Notes: a model not told the origin generated them from the letters alone. A stretch of 64,000 nt of DNA from Streptomyces ambofaciens ATCC 23877 (GCF_001267885.1 NZ_CP012382.1:3583001-3647000); one strand, 5' to 3'. Shown: positions 1 to 9,663, counted from the stretch's first letter. Numbers and translations are program-made.

Positions 1-584
1 AGCGGGACGGTGGTCTGGGCGGCATCCGGCATCCGGGTCACGAACCCGGAGTCGACGAGGCCGATCAGCATGATGAACAGGCCGATACCGATGGCGATGG
101 CCTTGCGCAGGCCGTAGGGCACGGCGTTCATCACGCGCTCGCGCAGGCCGGTGGCGACCAGCAGCATGACGACGAAGCCCGCCAGTACCACCATGCCCAT
201 GGCGTCCGGCCAGGACATCCGCGGGGCGAGCTGGAGGGCGACGACGGAGTTCACGCCGAGGCCGGCGGCGAGCGCGATCGGGACGTTGCCGATGACGCCC
301 ATCAGCAGCGTGGTGAACGCCGCCGTCAGCGCGGTCGCGGTGACCAGCTGACCGTTGTCGAGCTGGTTGCCGTACATGTCCTTCGCGCTGCCCAGGATGA
401 TCGGGTTCAGCACGATGATGTAGGCCATCGCGAAGAAGGTGGCGAGACCGCCGCGGATCTCACGGGGCAGCGTGCTGCCGCGCTCGGAGATGCGGAAGTA
501 GCGGTCGAGGGCGTTCTGCGGGGGCCGCCGGTCTTCGGACGGCTCGGGGGACGGGGGGACCTTGGCGGAGGCCGAGGTGGGCAT
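1..584 (-). CDS. NCS2-family purine/uracil permease, N-terminal part (runs off the window)
   Basis: Reading leftward from ATG at 584, the first 194 codons of a nucleobase:cation symporter-2 / AzgA-type permease are present; the rest lies outside the window. After a Pro/Glu-rich cytoplasmic tail of about 25 residues comes the family-typical stretch GGLATFFAMAYIIVLNP, then several hydrophobic helices with glycine-rich turns such as AAGLGVNSVVA. Members import xanthine, hypoxanthine, guanine or uracil with protons; the substrate cannot be fixed here. The start is supported by a GAGG ribosome site about 8 nt upstream. A promoter of Streptomyces type lies about 45 bp further upstream. I saw no purine riboswitch in the leader. 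Confidence 0.88.
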   Translation of the reverse strand, partial: MPTSASAKVPPSPEPSEDRRPPQNALDRYFRISERGSTLPREIRGGLATFFAMAYIIVLNPIILGSAKDMYGNQLDNGQLVTATALTAAFTTLLMGVIGNVPIALAAGLGVNSVVALQLAPRMSWPDAMGMVVLAGFVVMLLVATGLRERVMNAVPYGLRKAIAIGIGLFIMLIGLVDSGFVTRMPDAAQTTVP

Positions 585-630
585 GCGAGGACCTCATCAC
601 CAACAGGTTCCCCCACGGCCTTATTGGTGT

Positions 631-659
631 TTCCTACGAATGAAAGTGGTCAGAGACAA
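631..659 (-). promoter_or_regulatory. Probable promoter of the NCS2 permease
   Basis: On the minus strand a -35-like TTGTCT (654-659) and a -10-like TAGGAA (631-636) are separated by exactly 17 bp and lie about 45 bp before the permease ATG. This fits the HrdB-type consensus by eye. A 7-bp inverted repeat around 85 (CGGAGAT...ATCTCCG at 685-702) lies just upstream and could be an operator. Confidence 0.45.
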
Positions 660-764
660 ACGGATTCAGTATGAAGGTATGAGCCGGAGATCGCTATCTC
701 CGCGCGTAGACCCCGGTGGCGCCGCGCCGTCACCCGTCCGGTGCCCTCCTCGTAAGCTGTACGC

Positions 765-1019
765 ATGAAGAAGTGGACACCCACACACGAGGCGCCGCCA
801 CCCCTGGAGGGCCCCGTGGTGCCGACCGTCGTCGGCGGCACCGTCCTCTGGTTCGTCCTCTTCCTCGTGCAGCTTCCCTTCTACGGCTGGTTCGACGAGC
901 ACGGCCACACCTGGTGGGTGTGGACCTGTCTGGCCGGAGCCGGGCTCGGGCTGATCGGCATCTGGTACGTCCGCAAGCGCGACGCCGCGCTCAGGCGGGC
1001 CGCGCGCGACACCGCCTGA
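765..1019 (+). CDS. DUF2530 small membrane protein
   Basis: This 84-residue protein has a short hydrophilic N-terminus, two predicted transmembrane helices (roughly residues 20-37 and 48-66) joined by a WFDEHGHTWW loop, and a basic RKRDAALRRAARD tail. Size and pattern match the actinobacterial DUF2530 family, whose function is unknown. A -10-like TAAGCT lies only 6 nt before the ATG, so the message is probably leaderless. It is divergent from the permease and stands alone. Confidence 0.8.
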   Translation: MKKWTPTHEAPPPLEGPVVPTVVGGTVLWFVLFLVQLPFYGWFDEHGHTWWVWTCLAGAGLGLIGIWYVRKRDAALRRAARDTA

Positions 1020-1161
1020 CCCGTTCGACGGGCGGCGTCCGTCGCCTCACGGCGGCCCGTAGTACCAGGGCATCACGCGGCGGCGCGTCCCCTCCTCCCC
1101 CGGTCGGATCTTCCGCGCATTCGGCGGGTGGAGCCCCAAAACGGCACGTACCGTCGAACGC

Positions 1162-3564
1162 ATGACGCATCTCGACGCGGACGAGGGACTCGCCCCCGCG
1201 CATCCCGTCCACGCCCTCTCCCCGGCCACCGGGCTGACGGCGGCCGGTGTCGCCGAACGGGTCGCGCGCGGTCAGGTCAACGACGTGCCGGTGCGCAGCA
1301 GCCGCTCGCTGACCGACATCGTCCGCGCCAACGTCTTCACCCGGTTCAACGCCATCATCGGCGTGCTCTGGGTGATCATGCTGTGCGTCGCGCCGATCCA
1401 GGACAGCCTCTTCGGCTTCGTGATCCTGGCCAACACCGGCATCGGCATCATCCAGGAGTGGCGGGCGAAGAAGACGCTCGACTCCCTGGCCCTGATCGGC
1501 GAGGCACGGCCGACCGTGCGGCGGGACGGGACGGCGGCCGAGATCGGCACCTCGGAGATCGTGCTGGACGACGTCATCGAGATCGGCCCCGGGGACAAGG
1601 TCGTCGTCGACGGCGTGTGCGTAGAGGCGGACGGGCTGGAGATCGACGAGTCGCTGCTGACCGGCGAGGCCGACCCGGTCGTCAAGCAGCCGGGGGACCA
1701 GGTCATGTCCGGCAGCTTCGTGGTCGCGGGCGGCGGCGCGTACCGGGCGACGAAGGTGGGGCGTGAGGCGTACGCCGCGCAGCTCGCCGAGGAGGCCTCC
1801 CGTTTCACCCTGGTCCAGTCCGAACTGCGCTCCGGCATCTCCACCATCCTGAAGTACGTCACCTGGATGATGGTCCCGACCGCGATCGGCCTGATCCTCA
1901 GCCAGCTGCTCGCCAAGGACGACGACCTGGACGACTCGATCGCGCGGACGGTCGGCGGCATCGTGCCCATGGTCCCGGAGGGCCTGGTCCTGCTCACCTC
2001 CGTCGCCTTCGCGATCGGCGTGATCCGGCTCGGCCGCAAGCAGTGCCTCGTCCAGGAGCTGCCCGCCATCGAGGGCCTGGCCCGCGTCGACACCGTCTGC
2101 CTGGACAAGACCGGCACCCTCACCGAGGGCGGCATGGACGTCACCGAGCTGCGCACCCTCGACGGCGCCGACGAGGGGTACGTCCGCACGGTGCTCGGCG
2201 CCCTCGGCGAGTCCGACCCGCGCCCGAACGCGTCCCTGCAGGCGATCATCGACACCTACCCGGTCGCCGATTCCGCCGAGGACTGGCGCTGCACGGAGTC
2301 GCTGCCGTTCTCCTCCGCCCGCAAGTACAGCGGCGCCACCTTCGGCGAGGGCGACGGCACCTCCAGCACGTGGCTGCTGGGCGCACCCGACGTGCTGCTG
2401 CCCGAGGACGCCCCCGCCCTCGCCGAGACCGTGCGGCTCAACGAGCGGGGCCTGCGGGTCCTGCTGCTCGCCCGCGCCGCCCGCGAGCTCGACGACCCCG
2501 GGGTGGCCGAGGATGCCACGCCCGTCGCCCTGGTCGTCCTGGAGCAGCGGCTGCGCCCGGACGCCGCCGACACCCTGCGCTACTTCGCCGACCAGGACGT
2601 CCGCGCCAAGGTCATCTCCGGTGACAACGCGGTGTCGGTCGGGGCGGTGGCCGCCAAGCTGGGGCTCTCCGGCACCACCGTCGACGCGCGCCGACTGCCC
2701 GCCGGGCGGGAGGAGATGGCCGGGGCGCTCGACGAGGGCACGGTGTTCGGGCGGGTCACCCCGCAGCAGAAGCGGGACATGGTGGGCGCCCTCCAGTCAC
2801 GCGGGCACACGGTCGCGATGACCGGCGACGGGGTGAACGACGTCCTGGCGCTGAAGGACGCCGACATCGGCGTGGCGATGGGCTCGGGCTCGGAGGCCAC
2901 CAGGGCGGTCGCGCAGATCGTGCTGCTCGACAACAGCTTCGCCACGCTGCCGTCGGTGGTGGCGGAGGGCCGCCGGGTCATCGGCAACATCACCCGGGTC
3001 GCGACGCTGTTCCTGGTGAAGACCGTGTACTCGGTGCTGCTGGCGATCCTGGTGGTCTGCTCCCAGGTCGAGTACCCGTTCCTGCCCCGGCACCTCACCC
3101 TGCTCTCCACGCTCACCATCGGCGTCCCGGCCTTCTTCCTGGCGCTCGCCCCGAACAAGGAGCGGGCCAGACCCCACTTCGTGCGGCGGGTGATGCGCTA
3201 CGCCGTCCCGGGCGGGGTGGTGGCCGCGGCGGCGACCTTCGCGACGTACCTCGTGGCCCGGCGGCACTACTCCGGTCCGGGGGCGCTGGACGCGGAGACC
3301 AGCGCGGCGACGCTGACGCTGTTCCTGGTCTCGATGTGGGTGCTGGCGATCATCGCCCGGCCCTACACCTGGTGGCGTGTGGTGCTGGTCGCGGCGATGG
3401 GCGCGGGCTTTCTGGTGGTGCTGGTGGTGCCGTGGCTCCAGGACTTCTTCGCGCTGAAGCTGGTGGGCGTGACCATGCCGTGGGCCGCCGTCGGCATCGC
3501 GGCGGTGGCGGCGGGGCTGCTGGAGCTGGCGTGGCGGTGGGTGGACCGGCGGCTGCCCGTGTGA
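1162..3564 (+). CDS. Cation-transporting P-type ATPase
   Basis: An 800-residue P-type ATPase. Visible signatures are TGE in the actuator domain (167-169), a PEGL motif in transmembrane helix 4 (P272), the phosphorylation motif DKTGTLTE with Asp315, and the hinge TGDGVND (about 554-560). About five further membrane helices follow to the C-terminus. There is no N-terminal heavy-metal domain and no CPC motif. The PEG helix 4 and overall architecture point to the Ca/Mg-type branch rather than copper or zinc exporters. The true ion is unknown. No clear ribosome site precedes the ATG. The gene is monocistronic and ends just before a strong bidirectional terminator. Confidence 0.88.
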   Translation: MTHLDADEGLAPAHPVHALSPATGLTAAGVAERVARGQVNDVPVRSSRSLTDIVRANVFTRFNAIIGVLWVIMLCVAPIQDSLFGFVILANTGIGIIQEWRAKKTLDSLALIGEARPTVRRDGTAAEIGTSEIVLDDVIEIGPGDKVVVDGVCVEADGLEIDESLLTGEADPVVKQPGDQVMSGSFVVAGGGAYRATKVGREAYAAQLAEEASRFTLVQSELRSGISTILKYVTWMMVPTAIGLILSQLLAKDDDLDDSIARTVGGIVPMVPEGLVLLTSVAFAIGVIRLGRKQCLVQELPAIEGLARVDTVCLDKTGTLTEGGMDVTELRTLDGADEGYVRTVLGALGESDPRPNASLQAIIDTYPVADSAEDWRCTESLPFSSARKYSGATFGEGDGTSSTWLLGAPDVLLPEDAPALAETVRLNERGLRVLLLARAARELDDPGVAEDATPVALVVLEQRLRPDAADTLRYFADQDVRAKVISGDNAVSVGAVAAKLGLSGTTVDARRLPAGREEMAGALDEGTVFGRVTPQQKRDMVGALQSRGHTVAMTGDGVNDVLALKDADIGVAMGSGSEATRAVAQIVLLDNSFATLPSVVAEGRRVIGNITRVATLFLVKTVYSVLLAILVVCSQVEYPFLPRHLTLLSTLTIGVPAFFLALAPNKERARPHFVRRVMRYAVPGGVVAAAATFATYLVARRHYSGPGALDAETSAATLTLFLVSMWVLAIIARPYTWWRVVLVAAMGAGFLVVLVVPWLQDFFALKLVGVTMPWAAVGIAAVAAGLLELAWRWVDRRLPV

Positions 3565-3601
3565 GGTCTTCCCGCCGGACGTGAGCGGCTCGGGCCCGGA
3601 T

Positions 3602-3635
3602 GTCCTCGGTGCGCTCGAAAGAGCGCACCGAGGAC
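3602..3635. terminator. Bidirectional hairpin terminator between convergent genes
   Basis: A perfect 15-bp stem (3602-3616 with 3621-3635) is closed by a GAAA tetraloop. It sits between the converging ATPase and GHKL genes and can serve both. Confidence 0.85.
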
Positions 3636-3640
3636 GCTCC

Positions 3641-3709
3641 TCCCTCGACCGTCCTCGTGTGCGCGGGGACCTAGTCCCTCGACCGTCCTCGTGTGCGCGG
3701 GGACCTAGT
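3641..3709. repeat. 34-bp perfect tandem duplication at the end of the GHKL gene
   Basis: Units 3642-3675 and 3676-3709 are identical. The second unit contains the last Asp codon and stop codon (CTA at 3705-3707 on this strand) of the GHKL gene; the first is an untranslated copy of the same segment. There is no spacer, so it is not a CRISPR. Confidence 0.9.
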
Positions 3710-6700
3710 CGAACCAGCGGTCCCGGGCCAGTTCCTCCGTGCGGGACTCGTCCTCCAGGAGGGCGGCGACCTCGAAGCGGCGCGGCCACTGCCCCGCCGC
3801 CCAGGCGAGCCCCGCGGCGACGCCCTCCAGGGTCGCGGCGTGCAGCACGCCGTCGTCCGTCAGCCGCCAGTCGACGTCCACTCCGTCGACGACCAGCTCC
3901 TCGTGCTCCACGTACGACGCGGGGGTCCGCGCCCCCAGCAGCACCCGCACCGGCTCCGGCACGTCGTGCTCGGTGCCCTCGGAGTCCACCTCGCCGGTGA
4001 CGGACTCGCTCAACCGCCGCACCTGGAACAGCTCCGCCAGCTCGACGGCGCGGGCCGGCCGTACGGGCAGCAGCGGCACACCCGACGTGAAGGGCAGCAG
4101 GTCCGGCGAGTCCACCACCACGGCGTCGGCGGCGTCCACCACCTCCACCCGTCCGTCCACCACGGCCCGCACCTCGTCCGGGAGGGTCACCTGCTCCGGG
4201 TCCAGCTCGGCCAGCGCGCCGTACAGGGCATGCAGCTGGGCGGCGGTGACCGGGCGGTCCGGGTCGGCGAGCCGGTCCAGCAGCTCCGCACCGCCACCGG
4301 GCTCGTCGAGGAGGGCGGCGACCGACGTGCGTACGCCCAGCGCCCGCAGCACCTGCTCGTCCTCGAAACCGGTGGCGTCGGCCTCGTCGTACAGGCCCCG
4401 CAGCAGCGGGTCGCCGCCCGCCGCGCGCAGACCCGCCGGACGCCGCCCGCCGAGCACCGGGTGCCCGCGCAGCCACCACGCGGTGTACGGCCGTACGACC
4501 TCGTGCGTGCCGTCGTGCAGGAGGACGCGCACGGGCTGGACGAGGGCGTCGCGCAGCGGCGGCTGCGACAGCAGGGCGAGGGCCTGCGGCCACCGGTCGT
4601 CGTCCACGAGGTCCAGGTCGCGCACGGCGACGATCTCGGTGGCGACCGGGGGAACGGGGGCTTCGGGGAAGCGGTCGAGGACGTCCTCGCTCCACACGTC
4701 CACGGCGTCCAGCAGGCCCGCGTCGTCCGGCTCGGCGAAGTCGCCCTCGCGGGGCTCCAGTTCGTCGGGGTCGAGGACCACGTCGGTGGCCCGGACCAGG
4801 GCGAAGGTGACGAGCACGCCGCAGGCCGCCAGGGGCTCCGGCCCCCACTTGCGCGCCAGCTCCACGTCCACGGCGGCGAGTTCGTCCTCGCGCATGACCT
4901 CGGCGAACGGGCCGCCGGGGAAGACGAGTTCGCCCGCCGGGGAGAGCTCGCCGTCCTCGTCGGGCAGGGCGAGCGCGCCGAGCCAGGGCTCGTCCCCGGG
5001 GCCGAGCCCGGCGTCGCGGACCAGGCCGAGGACGGTGTCGGCCAGTTCGTCGGCGTCGAGGGTGTCCTCCTCCCAGTTCGCCCCGCCCTCGTCCGCCAGG
5101 GACGCGGCGACGGCGGCCCGCACCTGCGGGGTGGTGAGCACGGCCCGCGGGGTGGCCGGGAGGGCGCCGAGCTTCTCCAGGAGCCCGTGGGCGGCGTCCG
5201 GGTGGGCGATCTTCAGGCCGAGACGGGTGAGCACCCCGGGGTCGAGGGACGCGGCGTCCGCGGAGGGCAGGAGCACCTGCCGGGGCCCGATGGCCGTCCG
5301 GCTTCCCCCGGTGCCGAAAGCCTGGGAGGCGCCCCCAGCGAGCGGCACCGGCAGCCCCGTCAGCCGGTCCGGGTCGACCCCGGCGAGGCTGTCGTAGAGC
5401 CGCCACCACCAGTCGGGGGCCTTCTCCAGACCGGCCAGCCGGTCGATCGCGTCGGTCAGCGGCACCCGGGCCACGCCCAGCGTGCGCAGCTCCGCGCGGC
5501 GCTCCAGGCCGGCGGGGAGCAGCGTCGGCAGCACCTCCGCGAGGACCCGCACGGTGTCGGCGCCCGCGCCCTCGACCACCTCGGCGTCGCGGGGCCGCAG
5601 GGACTCGGGCAGGTCGGGGTCGTCCTCGCGCGGCTCGACGGCGGGCGGCAGGAAGGAGGTGCGCGGCAGCCGCTGAAGGATCGCCTGCCGCAGCACGCCG
5701 TCCAGCTCGCCCTTGCCCAGCGGGCCGGGAATCAGGTCGATGAGGCCGACGGCGACCGGCCGCCAGTCGGCGAGCAGCCCGGCGTAGGCGTCCGCCGCCC
5801 GCTCCGCCAGGAAGTCCGTCAGCGGGCCGCGCGCGGCGTGCCGGCGGGTGGAGTCCAGCGGGAAGGACGCGATCAGCAGGGCGGGTACGCCGAGGGGCTC
5901 GTCGCTCGGGGTGGGGGCGTGCACGACGGGGCTGGTGCGGGGGCGGGCGGGAGCGCCGTCGGCGTCCACGGGCACCGCCCAGGTCACCGACCAGTGCGGG
6001 CGCAGCCGCTCCTCGACCGGCCGGTCGGCGAGGAGGTCGGGGGTGAGCGGGCCGTGCGCGGCGGCGGTGCGCCAGCGGGTGGTGCCCTCGCGGGAGTCCT
6101 CGACGACGGTCAGCGGGCCCTCGGTGCGGCGGGACAGCGTGCGCACGTCGTCCGCGACCTCGACGACGACCTCCTCGAGACCCGGCAGGGCGAGGAGCAG
6201 GGCGTCGTCCACGGCGTGCAGGAGCCGTTCGGCGAGGTCGGCGGCGGCCGTGTCGCGCAGCGGGAGGATGACGGCCGTGTCGTACGGGCCGGGGGCGCTG
6301 CCCTCGGCGGGGAACGGCAGCCGCAGCAGCGGGACGTGCCCGTCGCGCCGCCGGACCTCGTCCCCGAGGCCGGGGCTGTGTCGGGCGGTGTCGGCGGCCA
6401 GGTCCCGCGCCTCGGCCAGGGACCAGCGCACCCCGCCGTGCCGGCCGACGACGGCGGGCTCGTCGGTGACGGCCAGGACGGCGGCGAAGCCGACGCCGAA
6501 CCGGCCGACCGCGCTGTCCCCGGCGTCGCGCTTGGCGGAGGCGCGCAGGGTGGACAGCGACTCGACGCCGGCCGCGTCCAGCGGGGCGCCGGTGTTGGCG
6601 GCGACGAGGACGCCGTCGCGCAGGGTGAGCCGGAGCCGGCCGGGTACGCCGGACCGGGCGGCGGCGTCGGCGGCGTTCTGCGCGAGTTCGACGACCAGCC

Positions 6701-6857
6701 GGTCGCGGTAGCCGCCGAGGACGAGGTCCTCCTCCGCGTTGGCGTCCTCACGGAACCGGGCGGGGCTCGTCGCCCAGGCGTCCAGCACCCCGCGCCGCAG
6801 ACGTGCCGTACCGAACGGATCGGCGCCCTCGGCGGCAGGCTGCACGAACATGCTCAC
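3705..6857 (-). CDS. Sacsin/Hsp90-like GHKL ATPase-domain protein
   Basis: A very large protein of about 1050 residues with an N-terminal histidine-kinase-type ATPase fold. The N-box-like ELAQNAADAA (about residues 57-66) supplies the Mg-binding Asn, and GRFGVGFAAVLAVTD (about 117-131) resembles the ATP-lid glycine box. The usual DxGxG is replaced by an NTG stretch. The rest has no motif I can name. Actinobacterial homologues are annotated as sacsin N-terminal ATPase-like or Hsp90-like; a chaperone role is an inference. I prefer the GTG start at 6857 because AGGAG lies 7 nt before it; in-frame ATGs exist at 6872 and 6851. It follows the DUF3027 gene on the same strand, after a GC-rich hairpin near 6931-6948. 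Confidence 0.78.
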   Translation of the reverse strand: MSMFVQPAAEGADPFGTARLRRGVLDAWATSPARFREDANAEEDLVLGGYRDRLVVELAQNAADAAARSGVPGRLRLTLRDGVLVAANTGAPLDAAGVESLSTLRASAKRDAGDSAVGRFGVGFAAVLAVTDEPAVVGRHGGVRWSLAEARDLAADTARHSPGLGDEVRRRDGHVPLLRLPFPAEGSAPGPYDTAVILPLRDTAAADLAERLLHAVDDALLLALPGLEEVVVEVADDVRTLSRRTEGPLTVVEDSREGTTRWRTAAAHGPLTPDLLADRPVEERLRPHWSVTWAVPVDADGAPARPRTSPVVHAPTPSDEPLGVPALLIASFPLDSTRRHAARGPLTDFLAERAADAYAGLLADWRPVAVGLIDLIPGPLGKGELDGVLRQAILQRLPRTSFLPPAVEPREDDPDLPESLRPRDAEVVEGAGADTVRVLAEVLPTLLPAGLERRAELRTLGVARVPLTDAIDRLAGLEKAPDWWWRLYDSLAGVDPDRLTGLPVPLAGGASQAFGTGGSRTAIGPRQVLLPSADAASLDPGVLTRLGLKIAHPDAAHGLLEKLGALPATPRAVLTTPQVRAAVAASLADEGGANWEEDTLDADELADTVLGLVRDAGLGPGDEPWLGALALPDEDGELSPAGELVFPGGPFAEVMREDELAAVDVELARKWGPEPLAACGVLVTFALVRATDVVLDPDELEPREGDFAEPDDAGLLDAVDVWSEDVLDRFPEAPVPPVATEIVAVRDLDLVDDDRWPQALALLSQPPLRDALVQPVRVLLHDGTHEVVRPYTAWWLRGHPVLGGRRPAGLRAAGGDPLLRGLYDEADATGFEDEQVLRALGVRTSVAALLDEPGGGAELLDRLADPDRPVTAAQLHALYGALAELDPEQVTLPDEVRAVVDGRVEVVDAADAVVVDSPDLLPFTSGVPLLPVRPARAVELAELFQVRRLSESVTGEVDSEGTEHDVPEPVRVLLGARTPASYVEHEELVVDGVDVDWRLTDDGVLHAATLEGVAAGLAWAAGQWPRRFEVAALLEDESRTEELARDRWFD

Positions 6858-6954
6858 GGTGACTCTCCTCATCGACGGGCCACGAAGGTACCGCGAGGAC
6901 CCGGCCCCACCGGTGCGGACGCCGGGTCGGGGCCCCCTGGGGGGGGCCGCCGCG

Positions 6955-7881
6955 CTACGAGTGCCCCAGCTCCGCCGACGCCTCGTCCTCGGCCGGGGGG
7001 ACCGAACCGGAGTCCGCCGCCGGCCGCAGCGGGAACGGGTCGACCCGCGTCTCGTCGATCACCGGCGGAGCCGGCTGCGGCGGCCTCGGCATCACCGCCG
7101 CCTCGGAGTGCCCTCCGCACCCGTAGGCCAGCGACACGACCCGGCCGTCCGCCGGGGAGAACTCGTTGGCGCACACGCCGAAGGCCTGTCCCAGCGAGCC
7201 GCCGATGCGGGCCAGGAAGCCGCAGCTCACGCAGGAGGCGGGGGCCGCCTGGGCCATCGGGGTCTTCGGACCGTAGGAGTCCTCCCAGCGGTCGGCGGCG
7301 ACGTGCAGCCCGTACCGGGAGAGGACGCGGGTGCGGCGCAGGCCCAGTTCCTCCGCGACCGCCGAGATCGTGCCGCGGGCCGGGACGGTGGACAGTTCGG
7401 CCGGGGGCCCGGCCGTGACCTCGGCGTCCTCGGCCTCCACCAGGTCGGCCATCTCGTGGGAGACGACGGAGTTCGGCGGCGGCTCGTCCTCGCCGGTCCA
7501 GCCGGGCTCCAGCCGCAGGTCCTCGGCGTCGGTGGGCAGCAGGTCTCCCGGGCCCATGTCGCCGGGGCGCAGGCGCTCGCTCCAGGGCACCCACTCGGGC
7601 GCGAGGAGGGCGTCGGGGCCGGGCAGCAGCACCGCCTCGTCCACCGTCACGATCTTGGCGCGGGAGGCGCGGGCCACGGTCACGGCCCAGCGCCAGCCGC
7701 GGTACCCGAGCTCCTTGCAGGCGAAGAAGTGGGTGACGACCCGGTCGCCCTCCGACACCGCCCCCTCGTGCTCGCCGACGACGCCGGGGGCGGCGGCCTC
7801 CTCGGCTGCGGCGCGGGCGAGGTCGACGGCCTCGGCGCACAGACGGTCAGGGGTGCGGCTTCGCGTTGTCGCTGCGCTCAC
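6955..7881 (-). CDS. DUF3027 protein
   Basis: A 308-residue protein beginning MSAATTRSRTPDRLC. It contains VTHFFACKELGYRGWRWAV (about 49-67), hallmark of the actinobacterial DUF3027 family, and a cysteine pair CVSCGF (about 218-223) that could bind metal. Long Pro/Glu-rich linkers occur at the middle and C-terminus. No function is established. In related genomes it neighbours the menaquinone and cold-shock genes as it does here. It is transcribed away from the MFS gene and probably upstream of the GHKL gene, with about 97 bp between. Confidence 0.8.
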   Translation of the reverse strand: MSAATTRSRTPDRLCAEAVDLARAAAEEAAAPGVVGEHEGAVSEGDRVVTHFFACKELGYRGWRWAVTVARASRAKIVTVDEAVLLPGPDALLAPEWVPWSERLRPGDMGPGDLLPTDAEDLRLEPGWTGEDEPPPNSVVSHEMADLVEAEDAEVTAGPPAELSTVPARGTISAVAEELGLRRTRVLSRYGLHVAADRWEDSYGPKTPMAQAAPASCVSCGFLARIGGSLGQAFGVCANEFSPADGRVVSLAYGCGGHSEAAVMPRPPQPAPPVIDETRVDPFPLRPAADSGSVPPAEDEASAELGHS

Positions 7882-8213
7882 AGGTATCGCTTCTCTCCAT
7901 ACGCCGTCTCACGAGTGCGCCGCTGCCTGCGAGGGGCGAACGGAGCGGACCTGTGGACCGCGTCGACGTCCGCGCCCGATCGCGCTCGGGCACACCTACG
8001 CCATCCATTCTGCGGGATGGCCGTAAGGCGCGCGGCCGAGAACGTTCGCCACGGCGCGCTAGGCACGCTACCTGCTCATGTGCGCTGGGCCTACACCGAC
8101 GGGAGTTTCGGCGGTGTACGGTACCGCGTTCCCCGGTGCTGTCACCCGACTCGATCACCGCCATCCGCGCCGTATCGACGCTATAGCCCCCGCTCTCGGG
8201 GCACTATGACGGG
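7882..8213. other. Divergent intergenic region, 332 bp, no convincing gene
   Basis: This separates the DUF3027 and MFS genes. Open frames here have no Streptomyces-like codon bias or recognisable motif. A small hairpin (GCCCC...GGGGC around 8187-8204) and a -10-like TATGAC immediately before the MFS GTG suggest that the MFS message is nearly leaderless. I see nothing else. Confidence 0.5.
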
Positions 8214-9605
8214 GTGGCAGCCGCACGGACGGAGTTCAAGGGCGGGAGCCGGGGGCGCGGCCCCGGCTCCCGGTTCCGTGCGGTCGGCCGGGCGCTGCGC
8301 CTCCCGGTGACGGGTACCGCGCGCGGCATCCGCAAGGCGACCCACGCGCACGGCGCCGGCGAGTCCGGCCTCGGCAAGCTGATCGAGCTGCACGGGGTGA
8401 ACGGCGCCGGCGACGTCATGATCACCGTCGCCCTGGCCTCCACCGTCTTCTTCTCCGTCCCCACCGACGAGGCGCGCGGCCGGGTCGCGCTCTACCTCGC
8501 CATCACCATGGCCCCCTTCACGCTCCTCGCGCCGGTGATCGGCCCCCTGCTGGACCGCCTGCCGCACGGCCGCCGCGCCGCGATGGCCGTCGCGATGGGT
8601 GCCCGGGCGCTGCTCGCGCTGGTGCTGTCGGGGGCGGTGGTCAGCGGGAGCATCGGGATGTATCCGGCCGCGCTCGGTGTGCTGGTCGCCTCGAAGGCGT
8701 ACGGCGTGGTCCGAAGCGCCGTCGTGCCGCGGCTGCTGCCGCCCGGCTTCTCCCTGGTGAAGGCCAACTCGCGGGTCACGCTGTGCGGGCTGCTGGCCAC
8801 CGGCGTCGCCGCGCCGGTCGCGGCCGGCCTCCAGCAGGTCGGGCCGCGCTGGCCGCTGTACGGCGCTTTCGTGATCTTCATCGCGGGGACCGTGCTGTCG
8901 TTCACGCTGCCGCCGAAGGTCGACTCGGCGCGCGGCGAGGACCGGGCGCTGCTCGCCGCGGACGAGCGGCACCTGCACGGCCCGCACCGCAGGCCCGTCA
9001 AGCGTCCCGGGCTGCGCACGGTGGGTCCGGCGGTGACGCACGCGCTGGCCGCCAACGCCGCGATCCGCTGCCTGACCGGCTTCCTGATCTTCTTCCTGGC
9101 CTTCCTGCTGCGCGTGCACCCGCTGTCCGGGCAGAGCGCGGCCGTGTCGCTGGGCATCGTGGGCGTGGCGGCGGGCGCGGGCAACGCGCTGGGCACGGCG
9201 GTCGGGGCGTGGCTGCGTTCGCGGGCGCCGGAGGTCATCATCGTGACGGTCGTCGCGGTGGTGCTGGGCGCCGCGGTCACGGCCGCGGTGTTCTTCAGCA
9301 CCGTGCTGGTGGCCTGTCTGGCCGCGGTCGCGGGGTTCGCCCAGGCGCTGGCCAAGCTGTCCCTGGACGCGCTGATCCAGCGGGACGTGCCCGAGCAGGT
9401 CCGCACCTCGGCGTTCGCGCGCTCCGAGACGCTGCTCCAGGTCTCCTGGGTGCTCGGCGGGGCGGTCGGGATCGTGCTGCCGCTGAGCGGGACGCTGGGC
9501 CTGTCGGTCGCCGCGGCGATCATCGCCGCCGGGTGGCTGACGACCGTACGGGGGCTGATCGACTCGGCCCGGCGCGGGGGACGGGCCCGGCCGAGGGTGG
9601 CGTGA
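8214..9605 (+). CDS. MFS transporter
   Basis: A 463-residue membrane protein with a basic cytoplasmic N-terminus of about 60 residues and about 10-12 hydrophobic helices. The turn DRLPHGRR (about residues 120-127) after an early helix resembles the major-facilitator loop 2-3 motif. A central hydrophilic loop (about 240-265) divides the halves. The substrate is unknown. The start is GTG 8214, only a few bases after a TATGAC box. The gene runs with the DUF2771, mqnB and mqnD genes but is separated from DUF2771 by 58 bp containing its own TATAGC-like box, so co-transcription is uncertain. Confidence 0.82.
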   Translation: MAAARTEFKGGSRGRGPGSRFRAVGRALRLPVTGTARGIRKATHAHGAGESGLGKLIELHGVNGAGDVMITVALASTVFFSVPTDEARGRVALYLAITMAPFTLLAPVIGPLLDRLPHGRRAAMAVAMGARALLALVLSGAVVSGSIGMYPAALGVLVASKAYGVVRSAVVPRLLPPGFSLVKANSRVTLCGLLATGVAAPVAAGLQQVGPRWPLYGAFVIFIAGTVLSFTLPPKVDSARGEDRALLAADERHLHGPHRRPVKRPGLRTVGPAVTHALAANAAIRCLTGFLIFFLAFLLRVHPLSGQSAAVSLGIVGVAAGAGNALGTAVGAWLRSRAPEVIIVTVVAVVLGAAVTAAVFFSTVLVACLAAVAGFAQALAKLSLDALIQRDVPEQVRTSAFARSETLLQVSWVLGGAVGIVLPLSGTLGLSVAAAIIAAGWLTTVRGLIDSARRGGRARPRVA

Positions 9606-9663
9606 CCACGCCACGCCGTACCCAGGTGGGGGGCGGGCCACAAGCGCCGTATAGCCTTCGCCC

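Noticed and set aside
585..764. Purine riboswitch before the NCS2 permease
   Set aside because: The conserved purine-aptamer core (TATA...loop pairs) is absent and the leader after the proposed promoter is only about 45 nt.
3641..3709. Possible two-repeat CRISPR remnant
   Set aside because: The 34-bp units are directly adjacent with no spacer and include a gene's stop codon.
3693..7418. Very long open frames opposite the GHKL and DUF3027 genes
   Set aside because: They are the usual high-G+C antisense shadows: poor start signals, low-complexity Arg/Gly/Pro composition and no domains.
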